Notes: generated from the letters alone by a model not told the origin. Positions 23,788-36,989 are shown, counted from the first letter of the stretch. The stretch is DNA of 64,000 nt from Ophiodon elongatus (GCA_016806645.1 JACSYO010002054.1:114501-178500); one strand, 5' to 3'. Translations and numbers: made by a program.

Positions 23788-26700
23788 CTCGATGCTTCTG
23801 TCTCTCAGCTCTTCTTCGCTTGCTGACTCAAACAAGCCAAGTAATTGACAAAAAGCCTCAGCATAATATTTTCATCATCAGGAGCTATGTATATATGTAT
23901 ATTACATTTAATAACGTCTATGTTTTCTGTTCTCCTTTCTGGGTCAGTGTGTTAAACTTTGTACATTCACTGTGATAAGAGAGCCTAGGAGGTCTTTGAG
24001 GGCAGAGCTACAGAATCCTGTATCAGGTTACTGTAGACAGCTGGATTAGCAATAGCACATTATCTAATCTTTTTTGTGACATTTGAACAGATAGTGTGTG
24101 TACACTTTAAATATTAATTTGAATCTCAGATATATATTAATAAAGTGAAATGCCAAGTATGTTGTAGAAATATTCATTTATATTTATATTTCATTACCAT
24201 AAAAATCTTTTCCCGTAACTGTTCATATCTGATTATTATAAAGCAACTGTGCAGAATATCTGCTCTCCATATGGTGCATAGGCTGGGGCACATGTTCATT
24301 CATTACCTGATCAGCTGCACACATGCTCCCTGCTGCTATACATAAAGCTGCAGTTTATTCTTGCTGCCATTAAATTGTTGTGATTACAAACTGAAATTAT
24401 TACCACGATTACATATTTCATTCAAGTTCACCAGGGGATTCATCTGAATCTATAAAAATGTGTAACTCTCAATACTGGATGTCCTGTAGGGCTAAGTGAA
24501 CATTATAACAAGGGGGCTTTGAAGCAGCTCAGAGCTAATTTGTTTTAACAGTGGGCATGCAGCCACGTAATCCCCCCAAAAATGCTGAGGATTTACTCCA
24601 CGCCCTAGTTTTATCAGTGGAGTGCAGTCCATACAAGCGTCTTCCTCCGATGTAGTATTACAGTGTGTGGAGGAAGGGGCTTCTACCATTGTGGACCCTC
24701 CTGTTAACTGTGGGAGCTCACATCAAGTCCACATGTAGAAAGAACTGTGGTTAAGATTACGTTTTTATAAACCAGCATTTTGGTTTGAGCTACATTTTCT
24801 GTGGCGGCAAAAAATGGAAATCAAAAAGTAATTATCATAGGAGCAATAAGTAAGGATTTTACGGCCTCGAGTGTGACCATAATGCATCTGACAGAGGTTA
24901 ATAGGATTGTTTATCAGTGTCGTTGAGTCAACAGTTATTCTGTGCTGGAGTTTTTCAACAGTCGCTTCAGTCAGAAGTAAGACGGCTTTAGTTTTGGATG
25001 GTTCGATGAGAATCAGCCTTGCATTAAAGATATTGAAGGGTCTGCGTTCGTGGGTGCCTGTTATTACCGGTGAGCCGGTGAAACAGGATCCAGGTAGTCC
25101 AGTTTGAGTAACAAATCTGTGAGTTGAAAGGCTCATCAGACGCCAAAACACTGCACTGCGATCTATAGACCCCGATACAGCCAACTATCAAAAATATTCA
25201 TCAGAAATATGCGTGTGGGTAGCGGATGTGGTGTTCTGCCATCCAGACGAATTAGTGAGCTTTAAACATTGAGTGAAACTGTTACCAGTTTAAATGTCTG
25301 GTTGTTGCATGTTCGGTTGTCAGAATCAATATTCCAAAAGCAGTCTCGAGTTTAAGAAGTGTTTCAGTTTGACGAGTGACCTTGTTAACTGGTGACGTTT
25401 AGCTGAATGCGTCGGTGGATGCTCGCAGTAATTTATGTAGATGGCTTGATGTAGATAAGAAACGCAGATAAGTCTCTATTTAACATTGATTGAAGGCTTT
25501 TACGGGGACACCCACAAGTTCTAATGGTGTTTTCAACAGCTGGCGTCACTGCGGCAACCACGATGCATATTTGCTGAACCAGTTAACACGGTCGCTCGTT
25601 AAACCCAAACTCCTCTATGGCTGGAAGTTATTAAATGTGTAGACTCCCACTGGACTGATCAGGAATGCTTGTGTTTTAAAACTGAATGAAGTCAAACCTC
25701 CATAGTCTATGTCATGGTCTATGTCTGTACATGAACGCAGTGGACGGAGTTGGAAGCATCTCGTGATGAAGCATCTCGTAATGTCTCTCTGGTGTAACGT
25801 TTCTCCACCAAATACATGTACGTATGTGGCCACTAAATACTGGGTTACTTGCTAATGTATTCTACCAACTCACTAATAGCACACGGATCTGGACAGTCAG
25901 TTTGTTACGGTTGCATTGGCGATCTTTGGTGGTTAATGTCTTTGAATAGCTTGACAAGCTACATACGTCCTCATTGTTTACAAACTGTAAAAGCGTCTAT
26001 AATACAATGAGACAGGATTTTACGCAATAAAAAATGACAATAATTGTGATTCTTACCAGCAGATAGTGTTTATCATGACCACAACCTCTCCCTTACCTTA
26101 ACCAGGTAGCCTAGCTTTTTTGGCAAAACCTAACCAAGAGTGGCGGTCCAGCAAACTCATAAGGTTTCATGATGTTTTTTCTTCGCTTAATTTTGGAAGT
26201 CTTCTTGAACCATCTGTGTTTCAAATCATTTCCAATCCCCTGCCTCATGACAGAAGATGGTGGGGTGAATGGACAATAATTATTTTCTATTTGCTCCTGT
26301 TGGGTCTCTGCTCCTCTAGAGTTCACATGTTGCTCCTTTTCTTGTCCTTCATTGCTACTAAGTCAGCCTGGCTACACTTTTCAACGTCAGAAGAACAGAA
26401 AAACACATTAACCTAAGATTAATAGCTTGATGATGTATTGTAGACCAAAAGAGTAACTGCACAGCGCTGCACTCTCCATCTGAAAACCGAGACAGAAGAG
26501 CTTGGAAGCATTAAATAATATAGCCCAATCTACTTTAACAAGCTGCTCAATTTGTTATAAAAATGGCTCTAATTACACAACTGAACCTCAAATTTTAATT
26601 TGTGGGTATGTGCAAACAAAGATTAAAGTATGGTGAATTACAGGAAAATTAAAGTTTTTTTTACGTGGAAACAAGTTATTAAATGGGAGCACATTTTTCA

Positions 26701-27580
26701 CAAAGACATTCTTTCATTGAGAGACATTTTTTTTAATGACGTTGGCCTCCACAAATTCAGTGCGTCCAGCTGTCTGAAAAGGAGACCCGAGGACCTTTTA
26801 TCGTTACGTTGGCCCTGACTCTGCAGCTGCAGATGGACACTATTAAAGGAAATAAAAAAAATAGACAGCAAAGGTAATAACTTTATGCTCTGAGTTCTTA
26901 ATCGGTTGAATGGCCTAAAAGTATGACTAACTTACAGCAGAATGTAGCCGATCAAGTCTTCCCACTGTAGAAGACATCTCTTCGGTGCATGTGGCTGCTC
27001 CCCTTCTGCAGGAGAGCTGCTCTGCACACCACCACCAGCCATGTTCATGTGTCTGATGGATTTTTGCTCTGCAACAATCACCATCATATATCTATAGCGA
27101 GACGTTGGTGCTCAATCATGAGACCAAAGTGATCGTATAGTGGTTAAGATTGCTCTGCAGCAGCAATGCATTTTCATATTTAATGAGCTATTCCTGAGAA
27201 AGACATTATTGATTTGTATCTCCTGCTTCAGTTCTGCCACCAAGACATTTGACTTTCTTCACATTGACGTTTGATCCAACGTCAAAATGCTCAGTTTCAC
27301 AGGGATCAACTTACCAAAAGCTTGTTATGATGATATGCACGGTTTATGACAGAGTAGGAGTTATATAATGCATTCATGTCTATGGAGGCCCATTCAGTCT
27401 CACTGTATTTATAACTCAGCCACTGTATACAACACACGCTCCATTCAAATTTAGATATGCAGTACAAGGACTTAGTTAAATACTTTGATGCTTTAAAGCC
27501 TAACACTGAAGAGTTTTAAATCCTCAATTACATCACGTTTCTTCTGTAACTTTATAAGTCAACCAATACATGAAGGTCAA
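23788..27580. other. Non-coding stretch, no gene seen
   Basis: The longest frame, 139 residues on the minus strand at 24,765-25,184, has no recognisable domain and overlaps a plus-strand frame. I treat both as chance. No clear repeat ends. Confidence 0.5.
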
Positions 27581-27721
27581 TGAGCTCCAGTTCTGAAGAG
27601 TGAAGCCATGCTGAAGTGTCTTGAAAATTGCATTCTCTCTAATGCCGATCAGAGGGCGACTCCTCTGGTTGTGTAGAAGTCTATGAGAAAATGACCCTAC
27701 TTCTCTTTTGATTTATTACCT
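27581..27721 (+). repeat. Dispersed repeat family B, left half
   Basis: Matches the reverse complement of 56,340-56,486. Shared blocks are ATTCTCTCTAATG, AGGGCGACTC, CTCTGGTTGT, AGAAGTCTATGAGAAAATGA, and TACTTCTC followed by GATTTATTACCT. The match stops after TACCT and resumes at 28,303, so the copy is split by an insertion. Confidence 0.75.
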
Positions 27722-28302
27722 GTTGAGTATTATCATAAATTTAAAGCTATTGTTAGGTTGTAATAATATAATATGACTTACACCAGTAAATAAGGAATGT
27801 GATAGAGAGAGAGGGGATTTCAGGAGACTGAGGCCACTGCCAGGCCCCAATAAAACTGATAAGCAACTCCCCTGGAGGAGGGGTTGTTCAGCTCAACTAT
27901 ACGAGAGGGAGCAGAGATGACTTCAAGTGCCGGTAAGCCTGGAAGAGGCGATGCACTGATTCTAAATCAACGGAAATCATCGATTCTACAGCCATAAAAC
28001 TTTAACCAAATCCACGCTGCAAAACTGAACCAATGAAAGGCGACGATGCACATTTTTACTGGACTATATTATCAAATGCACTGGTCAGTTCGAGGCTCTC
28101 TTAGGTCAATGCGCACAGACAGATAACTCTCTCAGACTGCTTTTTTAGGCAACTGTTGAAAGGCTGTGGCCTGCCATTGGCTTATGAACCCTCAGTTTTT
28201 ACTCTGTTATCACAACGCTTTTCACTTTATTAAATATGCTTTATTATAACTTTCGTTCCAAGAAGTCCTTTGTCTCCCCAGAACTTTTCTCAGAATACAA
28301 TA
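27722..28302. mobile_element. Insertion in repeat B, possible solo LTR
   Basis: About 581 bases sit between the two halves of a family B copy and are flanked on both sides by TACCT, consistent with a 5-bp target-site duplication (4 bp if the element starts at the T of TGTTGAG at 27,721). No inverted termini and no poly-A end are seen. The start TGTTGAG, an ATTAAA signal near 28,230 and the length suit a solo LTR. The right end reads ACAATA rather than the expected CA, so the LTR call is tentative; the insertion itself is better supported. Confidence 0.5.
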
Positions 28303-28371
28303 TACCTCAGTAAACATTGTAAACATGAGTTTATGGTCTCAATCTCTAGTTTCAAGTCTTCTTCAATACGT
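28303..28371 (+). repeat. Dispersed repeat family B, right half
   Basis: Continues the family B match. TACCTCAGTAAACATTGTAA and a later CTAGTTTCAA and CTTCAATA block correspond in reverse to 56,294-56,345. Confidence 0.75.
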
Positions 28372-28382
28372 CACAACGACTA

Positions 28383-28673
28383 CTTAATGGTAAATGGACC
28401 TGTACTTGTAATGCTCTTTTCTAGTCTTCCGACCACTCAAAGCGCTTCAACACTACATGACATCATTCACTAAGATGGTGGCTAAGGTGCCACCTGCCCA
28501 TCAGGAGTAGCTAACATTCATACAACAATCACACACCGTAGGCACAGCTACGGGAGCAATTTGGGGTTAAGAGTCTTATCCAAGGACACATTGACATGGG
28601 CTAGCGGAGCCGGGGATCAAACCGCCGATCCTCTGATTGAAGGACGACCCTGCTCTACCACTAAGGGTGCTCC
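28383..28673 (-). mobile_element. tRNA-headed SINE, near-complete copy
   Basis: On the minus strand the element starts near 28,673 with a tRNA-like head (TAGTGGTAGAGCAGG). A B box GGTTTGATCCC follows at 28,613-28,623, then the TGTGTCCTTGG body, the CTGATGGGCAGGTGGCACCTT-like block, and the tail GAAGCGCTTTGAGTGGTCGG followed by GTCCATTTACCATTAAG. It is the best copy in the window, about 290 bases, and it directly follows the split family B repeat. Confidence 0.8.
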
Positions 28674-30110
28674 TAAAACCCTGTAGGAAGTAGCAGGAGT
28701 AGAACGTTGACATTGTCCTCCTTCAGTACTCACTTTTATGACCCGGAGATGTTGTGGTTCATTTCTGTCCTCACTGAAAATTGGGTGACTGTTTGGTACA
28801 AATGACAAACATTACTACAATAAAATATTCATTTTGAATGGGTTTCCCAGCCAGAGTGACTGACTCAGCTATGTGTCACTGCTTTGGATTGATTCTGTGA
28901 GTGTATGTGCTGTCATAGGACAATACTCCTGTAAAGAGTACATTAGAGCTGAAGGAAATCTGTCAGTGTACAGTGGCTCCCTGTCAGGTTTTTTTAAAGT
29001 GCTGGACATCATTTTATACTTCAATTCAATCCAACCAAGCCTTTATTTGTTCTGACCTTCATCACAAAAGCGTGTCTCTTTTTTTCTCGATTGAACCAAT
29101 GAGCAGACAGAGAACGAGGATGTGACACTGGGAACCAAAAATAAACACAGAGGAAGAAAAAGGAAGCACATGACAAAAGGTAGAATACAGAAGGACATCA
29201 CAGCTCTACTTAACCTGTCACTTCTGCACTCAGCAGCACCAAACCCGAATGAAACAACGTCCCAGAAATCCTTCTGAGAGAAACCATGGAGGGAATCTTT
29301 ACTGTCCAAATTCTCTCACAGCCAAATGCAGCGTGCCCCACATTATAATCAAAAGAAGAAAAACACGGGCTATTACATATAATGATATAGCAAGCATACA
29401 TTATGATAGAGATAAATGAGGAAATAACAGGAATAATTGATCAGATTCACAACCGCCCCTCTTGTCTTCATCCTTGACCAATCCTTGGCTAAGTTGAGTG
29501 AAACAGAAATATTAGCAAATGAAATGTGACCTTTGCTTTCACCTACAATAATGTTGAGCATGTTTGCCACAGCAGTGTGCACATATTGAAAACTGCATGT
29601 CCCATGAGGCAATGTGGAATGCATAGCTTTGAGCTCAAATGATAATTTGATCAAAGCAGTTTCATGCAGCATTAATTTTCAACACTGTGCATACGTCTCA
29701 AAATACAAGATAGATGAATAGATAAATATATAAATAACATACATAAGTGCTTTCAGCTCTGAAATGTTTCAACGTTTAAAATGGAGGCTGCACTTTAAGG
29801 TACTCATGCATATGTTTATTGCAAATGGAAAATAGAAGTACAATTTTACCTTGTTGGTGTGGTTCTACTCTTTCTCTGGGATGCTCCCTGCTGTGGAAAT
29901 GCAGAGAAGCCTGGCGCACCACAGCAGCATGATAAGTAACATGCAGGGAGCATCGCAAATAATCTTCCCGATGGGAATTAAGTCACAAATAAATAAAGAG
30001 CCTCCGGGGTGGAGACAGACGCACAGAGCAGAGTGAAAGCTCTTTACAGCAGCAGGAGCGACTGTACGCTCACACTCAGTTCACAGAGCGCCACCACAGT
30101 GGCATGCTGG
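28674..30110. other. Non-coding stretch, no gene seen
   Basis: No exon, RNA gene or repeat with defined ends. Short frames on both strands look like chance. Confidence 0.5.
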
Positions 30111-30722
30111 GATATGTATTGACACGCAGCGACACGCTGCGAGCAGCCCATTCTCCCGCCCAAGTTGTCAGATACAGCGGTGCGGTCAGCGCCCCCCGTG
30201 CGCCAAACTGCGACGCTCTACGTGGCCACAGTTATGGTGTGAGTATGAGCTCGGGGTGGACGCATGGGTTAGAAGACACGGGACTTTCTTGTCCCATGTG
30301 ACACCAGAAGTCAACATGGTCTTATTTTGAGTGACGTATGTAAGATAAGCCACCGAGGTTAAGTTATGTTGTGTAACGTGGCCTACTTAACTACCAATCA
30401 AACATACCTATTTGAACCTAAACTACAATCGATAGCCTAACCAAGCAGTGTTCTGTGAACACGGAAGTTTATTTTGAAAAGATAGTGTATGCATGAAACC
30501 AAAACAAATGGACAGGTGCAAAGCCACTGGACACTAGAGGGGTGTGTAGAGCGTCGTGGCTTAAAGCGTATAGGGCCACAGACCAAGCTGCTGTATTTGA
30601 CGAGTTGGGAGAGGGAATGTTTTATATATTGTATATTGTATATTACCCAGTGACATGGGAGTTGTAGCTGTCAGATGACGCGGCACAGCATGACTTGGGA
30701 CTTTGAGTTTCCAGTTTGATAT
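30111..30722. repeat. Sequence flanking the minisatellite, probable dispersed repeat
   Basis: GC-richer block to about 30,300, then moderately complex sequence with a TATATTGTATATTGTATATT run at 30,624-30,645. Texture suggests an old mobile element end but I cannot name it. No coding exon is supported; the 65-residue frame at 30,104-30,301 lacks splice or start context. Confidence 0.3.
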
Positions 30723-33700
30723 GTTAGATAGACACTGTTAGATATACACTGTTAGATAGACACTGTTAGATATACACTGTTAGATAGACACTGTGTTAGA
30801 TAGACACTGTGTTAGATACACATTGTGTTAGATAGACACTGTTAGATAGACACTGTGTTAGATACACACTGTGTTAGATAGACACTGTGTTAGATACACA
30901 CTGTGTTAGATAGAGACTGTGTTAGATAGACACTGTGTTAGATAGGCACTGTGTTACATAGACACTGTGTTAGATAAACACTGTGTTAGATAGACACTGT
31001 GTTACATAGACACTGTGTTACATAGACACTGTGTTAGATAAACACTGTGTTAGATAGACACTGTGTTACATAGACACTGTGTTAGATAAACACTGTGTTA
31101 GATAGACACTGTTAGATAGACACTGTGTTACATAGACACTGTGTTAGATAGACACTGTGTTAGATAGGCACTGTGTTACATAGACACTGTGTTAGATAAA
31201 CACTGTGTTAGATAGACACTGTTAGATAGACACTGTGTTAGATAGAGACTGTGTTAGATAGACACTGTTAGATAGACACTGTTAGATAGACACTGTTAGA
31301 TAGACACTCTTAGATAGACACTGTGTTAGATAGACACTGTGTTAGATAGACACTGTTAGATAGACACTGTGTTAGATAGAGACTGTGTTAGATAGACACT
31401 GTTAGATAGACACTCTTAGATAGACACTGTGTTAGATAGAGACTGTGTTAGATAGACACTGTTAGATAGACACTCTTAGATAGACACTGTGTTAGATAGA
31501 CACTGTGTTAAATAGACACTGTTAGATAGACACTGTGTTAAATAGACACTGTTAGATAAACACTGTGTTAGATAGACACTGTGTTAAATAGACACTGTTA
31601 GATAAACACTGTGTTAGATAGACACTGTGTTAAATAGACACTGTGTTAGATAAACACTGTGTTAGATAGACACTGTGTTAAATAGACACTGTGTTAGATA
31701 CACACTGTGTTAAATAGACACTGTTAGATAGACACTGTGTTAGATAGACACTGTGTTAGATAGACACTGTGTTAGATAGACACTTGTTAGAAAGACACTG
31801 TGTTAGATAGACACTGTTAGATAGACACTGTGTTAGATAGACACTGTGTTAGATAGACACTGTGTTAGATAGACACTGTTAGATAGATACTGTGTTAGAT
31901 AGACACTGTTAGATAAACACTGTGTTAGATAGACACTGTGTTAGATAGACACTGTGTTAAATAGACACTGTTAGATAGACACTGTGTTAGATAAACACTG
32001 TGTTAGATAGACACTGTGTTAGATAGACACTGTGTTAAATAGACACTGTTAGATAGACACTGTGTTAGATAAACACTGTGTTAGATAAACACTGTGTTAG
32101 ATAAACACTGTGTTAGATAGACACTGTGTTAGATAGACACTGTGTTAGATAAACACTGTGTTAGATAGACACTGTGTTAGATAGACACTGTTAGATAGAC
32201 ACTGTGTTAGATAGACACTGTTAGATAGACACTGTGTTAGATAGACACTGTTAGATAGACACTGTGTTAAATAGACACTGTTAGATAGACACTGTGTTAG
32301 ATACACACTGTGTTAGATAGACACTGTGTTAGATACACACTGTGTTAGATAGACACTGTGTTAGATAGACACTGTGTTAAATAGACACTGTTAGATAGAC
32401 ACTGTGTTAGATAGACACTGTTAGATAGACACTGTGTTAGATAGACACTGTTAGATAGACACTGTGTTAGATAAACACTACGTTAGATAGACACTGTGTT
32501 CGATAGACACTGTGTTAGATAGACACTGTGTTAGATAGACACTGTGTTAGACACACACTGTGTTAGATAGACACTGTTAGATAGACACTGTGTTAAATAG
32601 ACACTGTGTTAGATAGACACTGTTAGATAGACACTGTGTTAAATAGACACTGTGTTAGATAGACACTGTGTTAAATAGACACTGTTAGATAGACACTGTG
32701 TTAAATAGACACTGTTAGATAGACACTGTTAGATAGACACTGTGTTAGATAGACATTGTGTTAAATAGACACTGTTAGATAGACACTGTTAGATAGACAC
32801 TGTGTTAGATAGACACTGTGTTAAATAGACACTATGTTAGATAGACACTGTGTTCGATAGACACTGTGTTAGATAGACACTGTGTTAGACACACACTGTG
32901 TTAGATAGACACTGTGTTAGATAAACACTGTGTTAGATAGACACTGTGTTAGATAAACACTGTGTTAGATAGACACTGTTAGATAGACACTGTGTTAAAT
33001 AGACACTGTTAGATAGACACTGTGTTAGATAGACATTGTGTTAAATAGACACTGTTAGATAGACACTGTTAAATAGACACTGTGTTAGATAGACACTGTT
33101 AGATAGACACTGTGTTAAATAGACACTGTTAGATAGACACTGTGTTAGATACACACTGTGTTAGATAGACACTGTGTTAGATAGACACTGTGTTAGATAG
33201 ACACTGTGTTAGACACACACTGTGTTAGATAGACACTGTTAGATAGACACTGTGTTAAATAGACACTGTTAGATAGACACTGTGTTAGATAGACACTGTG
33301 TTAGATAGACACTGTGTTAGATAGACACTGTGTTAGATAGACACTGTGTTAGATAGACACTGTTAGATAGACACTGTGTTAAATAGACACTGTTAGATAG
33401 ACACTGTGTTAGATAGACACTGTGTTAGATACACACTGTGTTAGATAGACACTGTGTTAGATAGACACTGTTAGATAGACACTGTTAGATAGACACTGTG
33501 TTAAATAGACACTGTTAGATAGACACTGTTAGATAGACACTGTGTTAGATAAACACTGTGTTAGATAGACACTGTGTTAGATAGACACTGTGTTAGACAC
33601 ACACTGTGTTAGATAGACACTGTGTTAGATAGACACTGTTAGATAGACACTGTGTTCGATAGACACTGTGTTAGATAGACACTGTTAGATAGACACTGTT

Positions 33701-34978
33701 AGATAGACACTGTGTTAGATAAACACTGTGTTAGATAGACACTGTTAGATAGACACTGTGTTAGATAAACACTGTGTTAAATAGACACTGTTAGATAGAC
33801 ACTGTTAGATAGACACTGTGTTAGACACACACTGTGTTAGATAGACACTGTTAGATAGACACTGTGTTAAATAGACACTGTGTTAGATAGACACTGTGTT
33901 AAATAGACACTGTTAGATATACACTGTTAGATATACACTGTTAGATAGACACTGTGTTAGATAGACACTGTGTTAGATAGACACTGTTAGATAGACACTG
34001 TGTTAAATAGACACTGTTAGATAGACACTGTGTTAGATAGACATTGTGTTAGATAGACACTGTGTTAGATACACACTGTGTTAGATAGACACTGTTAGAT
34101 AGACACTGTGTTAGATAGACACTGTGTTAGATACACACTGTGTTAGATAGACACTGTTAGATAGACACTGTGTTAGATACACGCTGTGTTAGATAGACAC
34201 TGTGTTAGATAGACACTGTGTTAGATAGACACTGTGTTAGATACACGCTGTGTTAGATAGACACTGTGTTAGATAGACACTGTGTTAGATACACACTGTG
34301 TTAGATAGACACTGTGTTAGATAGACACTGTGTTAGATAGACACTGTTAGATAGACACTGTGTTAGATAGACACTGTTAGATAGACACTGTGTTAGATAC
34401 ACGCTGTGTTAGATAGACACTGTTAGATAGACACTGTTAGATAGACACTGTTAGATAGACACTGTGTTAGATACACACTGTGTTAAATAGACACTGTTAG
34501 ATAGACACTGTGTTAGATAAACACTGTGTTAGATAGACACTGTGTTAGATAGACACTGTGTTAGATACACACTGTGTTAGATAGACACTGTGTTAGATAG
34601 ACACTGTGTTAGATAGACACTGTTAGATAGACACTGTTAGATAGACACTGTGTTAGATACACACTGTGTTAAATAGACACTGTTAGATAGACACTGTGTT
34701 AGATAAACACTGTGTTAGATAGATACTGTGTTAGATAAACACTGTGTTAAATAGACACTGTTAGATAGACACTGTGTTAAATAGACACTGTTAGATAAAC
34801 ACTGTGTTAGATAGACACTGTGTTAAATAGACACTGTTAGATAGACACTGTTAGATAAACACTGTGTTAGATAGACATTGTGTTAAATAGACACTGTTAG
34901 ATATACACTGTTAGATATACATTATGTTAGATAGACACTGCGTTAGATAGACACTGCGTTAGATAAATACTGTGTTAG
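30723..34978 (+). repeat. 4.26-kb GATA/GACA minisatellite of 14- and 16-bp units
   Basis: The array is uninterrupted. The 16-bp unit is GTGTTAGATAGACACT and the 14-bp unit lacks the leading GT (GTTAGATAGACACT); the two alternate irregularly. Length divided by unit size gives about 280 units. Common variants are TAGATAAAC, TTAAATA, TTACATA, GATACAC, TAGACACAC, TTCGATA, CACTCTTAG and ACACGCTG. Variants are clustered rather than evenly spread, which points to local duplication. Neither unit length is a multiple of three and the units contain stop triplets on both strands, so the array cannot code for a long protein. The left end starts GTTAGATAGACACTG; the right end fades to TGTGTTAGCACACTG. Confidence 0.97.
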
Positions 34979-35400
34979 CACACTGCCAGGACACTAAAGT
35001 GTCATCTGTACTGTAAACAAGTTAGTAGTTTAGTTTTCAGCGACTGATAACCAACACTGACTGAACCTATTGAACGTTGTTTGTTAACGAGGAATTGAAG
35101 TCCTCTCTGACGTTGGACCAAATTGCAAAATTAAGAGCTTTTTGATGAAAACAAAGTGCAAATCCAATAGACTTAGTTTAAATGATGAATTGCATTTATC
35201 AAATAGTGAACTCTACTGTATTATAGACATAATTATATTCTGACAGGTAAATTCATGGATGGATTTAGAATTTTTATTTTACGAGCATTGATGGCGAAAG
35301 AAATCCCAAGCCTGCGGTTTTTGGGGGTTTATGCTGCCCCAGCCCCCCTTACTGACCCCACTTTACGTCCCTGGACCGATTTGGCGTTACAAAACCTCAC
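34979..35400. other. Non-coding stretch right of the minisatellite
   Basis: Complex sequence without recognised exon or repeat. It marks a sharp right border of the array. Confidence 0.45.
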
Positions 35401-35965
35401 AGAAGTGTAGCTGAGATCAGAATGTTGGTCAATTGGATTTGGCGTGGCGCCTGGTGTGATCACACCACAAGATGTTCTCCAGTACCTTTCGTTGTAGGAG
35501 TAGGACTTCCCCTCTCAGGACATCTCAGGACATCCTGCTGGCCAACAGTCTGCAGCAGAAGGCCCCTACCTCGCTCCCCTGCCTCAAACCTGCCTCTGCT
35601 CTCAGGGGACCAAGTCACATGATGCCCAGCCTAGTCCATCAATGTCACCTGTCCTTCCTGATACAACTGATATCCATCAACAGGGGTTGCGACATCAGGC
35701 TCCATCCCATCACTGCCACACCCCTTGGAGGATCAGGCGTGGACACTCGTGGACCTCTGCGCTTGTTGCCGGTCCTCTGTGGCCGCATGCCCCCGTCACT
35801 CTGCATGCTGATTGGAACACATAACTCACATAGGCGGAGCTTGTTAAAACAGGAGGTCATGTACCTTTTTGGACAATCTGCCGGACACCGAGAAGGCCGC
35901 TCTCCTCCCTGTCTCTTGGTGTTGTCAAATTCAATCACCTACACCAACTCCACATCTCGCTAAAA
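35401..35965. other. Open region on both strands, origin unknown
   Basis: Plus-strand frames of 163 residues (35,472-35,963) and 66 residues (35,422-35,622) overlap a 97-residue minus-strand frame (35,645-35,938). The block is GC-richer than its flanks. I recognise no domain, no signal peptide and no clear splice sites. It may be a remnant of a mobile-element gene or chance. Confidence 0.25.
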
Positions 35966-36229
35966 GGTTTGTGTACGAACAGAGATCTCCCTTTTTCTTA
36001 AATAGGCCTCAGAATGCTCAAGCTTTTTGGCAACCAACATTGAACTAACGTTGCACTCCTGTAAGGCTTTTACCTTATGCCCTGCAGTGAGCCCACCTGA
36101 CTGTACCTCATGGGTCATCAGATCACATTGTATCTGATCAGTGTTGTCAGATCTGTGAACTATAGCGCTCTCCCCGATTCAGAATTTACAAAGTTGATTC
36201 TGATTGGTCAAGTCAGTCTATTCATGTCC

Positions 36230-36590
<361 letters not shown>

Positions 36591-36770
36591 TGTGTCCTAA
36601 TTCTATTTCCCCTCATTGCATGAATCCACAGACAGAAGGAAGACGACAGGGACGTGAAGGGACACCAGCCACGATCTGTTTCTAGCACCCCCCCCCTGCT
36701 GATTATAGAGATCGTTCATAAAGTCATGATATACATATAGCTCTGGTGGTGTTAAGTTCGCCTGAGATAC

Positions 36771-36965
36771 ATTTGGCACAAACGTCCACTTGCACTCAAG
36801 GATGAACCGATTTGAATTTGGTGGTCAAAGGTCGCTGTTTTAGATCATAACTCAAGAATTCATATGCTATTTATGACCATTTTTCACAGATGTCTCATAG
36901 GGTAAAGTGATAAAGTGATGACATTTGGACAGATATGGACGTAAACTGCAACATGACTGGTTGGT
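36771..36965 (+). repeat. Dispersed repeat family C, copy 1
   Basis: Shares ordered blocks with 51,743-51,990: TTTGGCACAAACGTCCAC, TTTGGTGGTCAAAGGTCGCT, TAACTCAAGAATTCATATGC and TGATGACATTT/GCGATGACATTT. Unclassified, but familiar as an abundant fish repeat. Confidence 0.65.
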
Positions 36966-36989
36966 GGAGGCATACAAACGAAAGGGCGG

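Noticed and set aside
24765..25184. 139-residue minus-strand frame
   Set aside because: No recognisable motif, no splice context, and a plus-strand frame overlaps it.
27722..28302. DNA transposon with inverted ends
   Set aside because: The first and last 20 bases of the insertion are not inverted copies of each other.
30723..34978. CRISPR-like array
   Set aside because: The units are contiguous with no unique spacers, and the genome is eukaryotic. It is a minisatellite.
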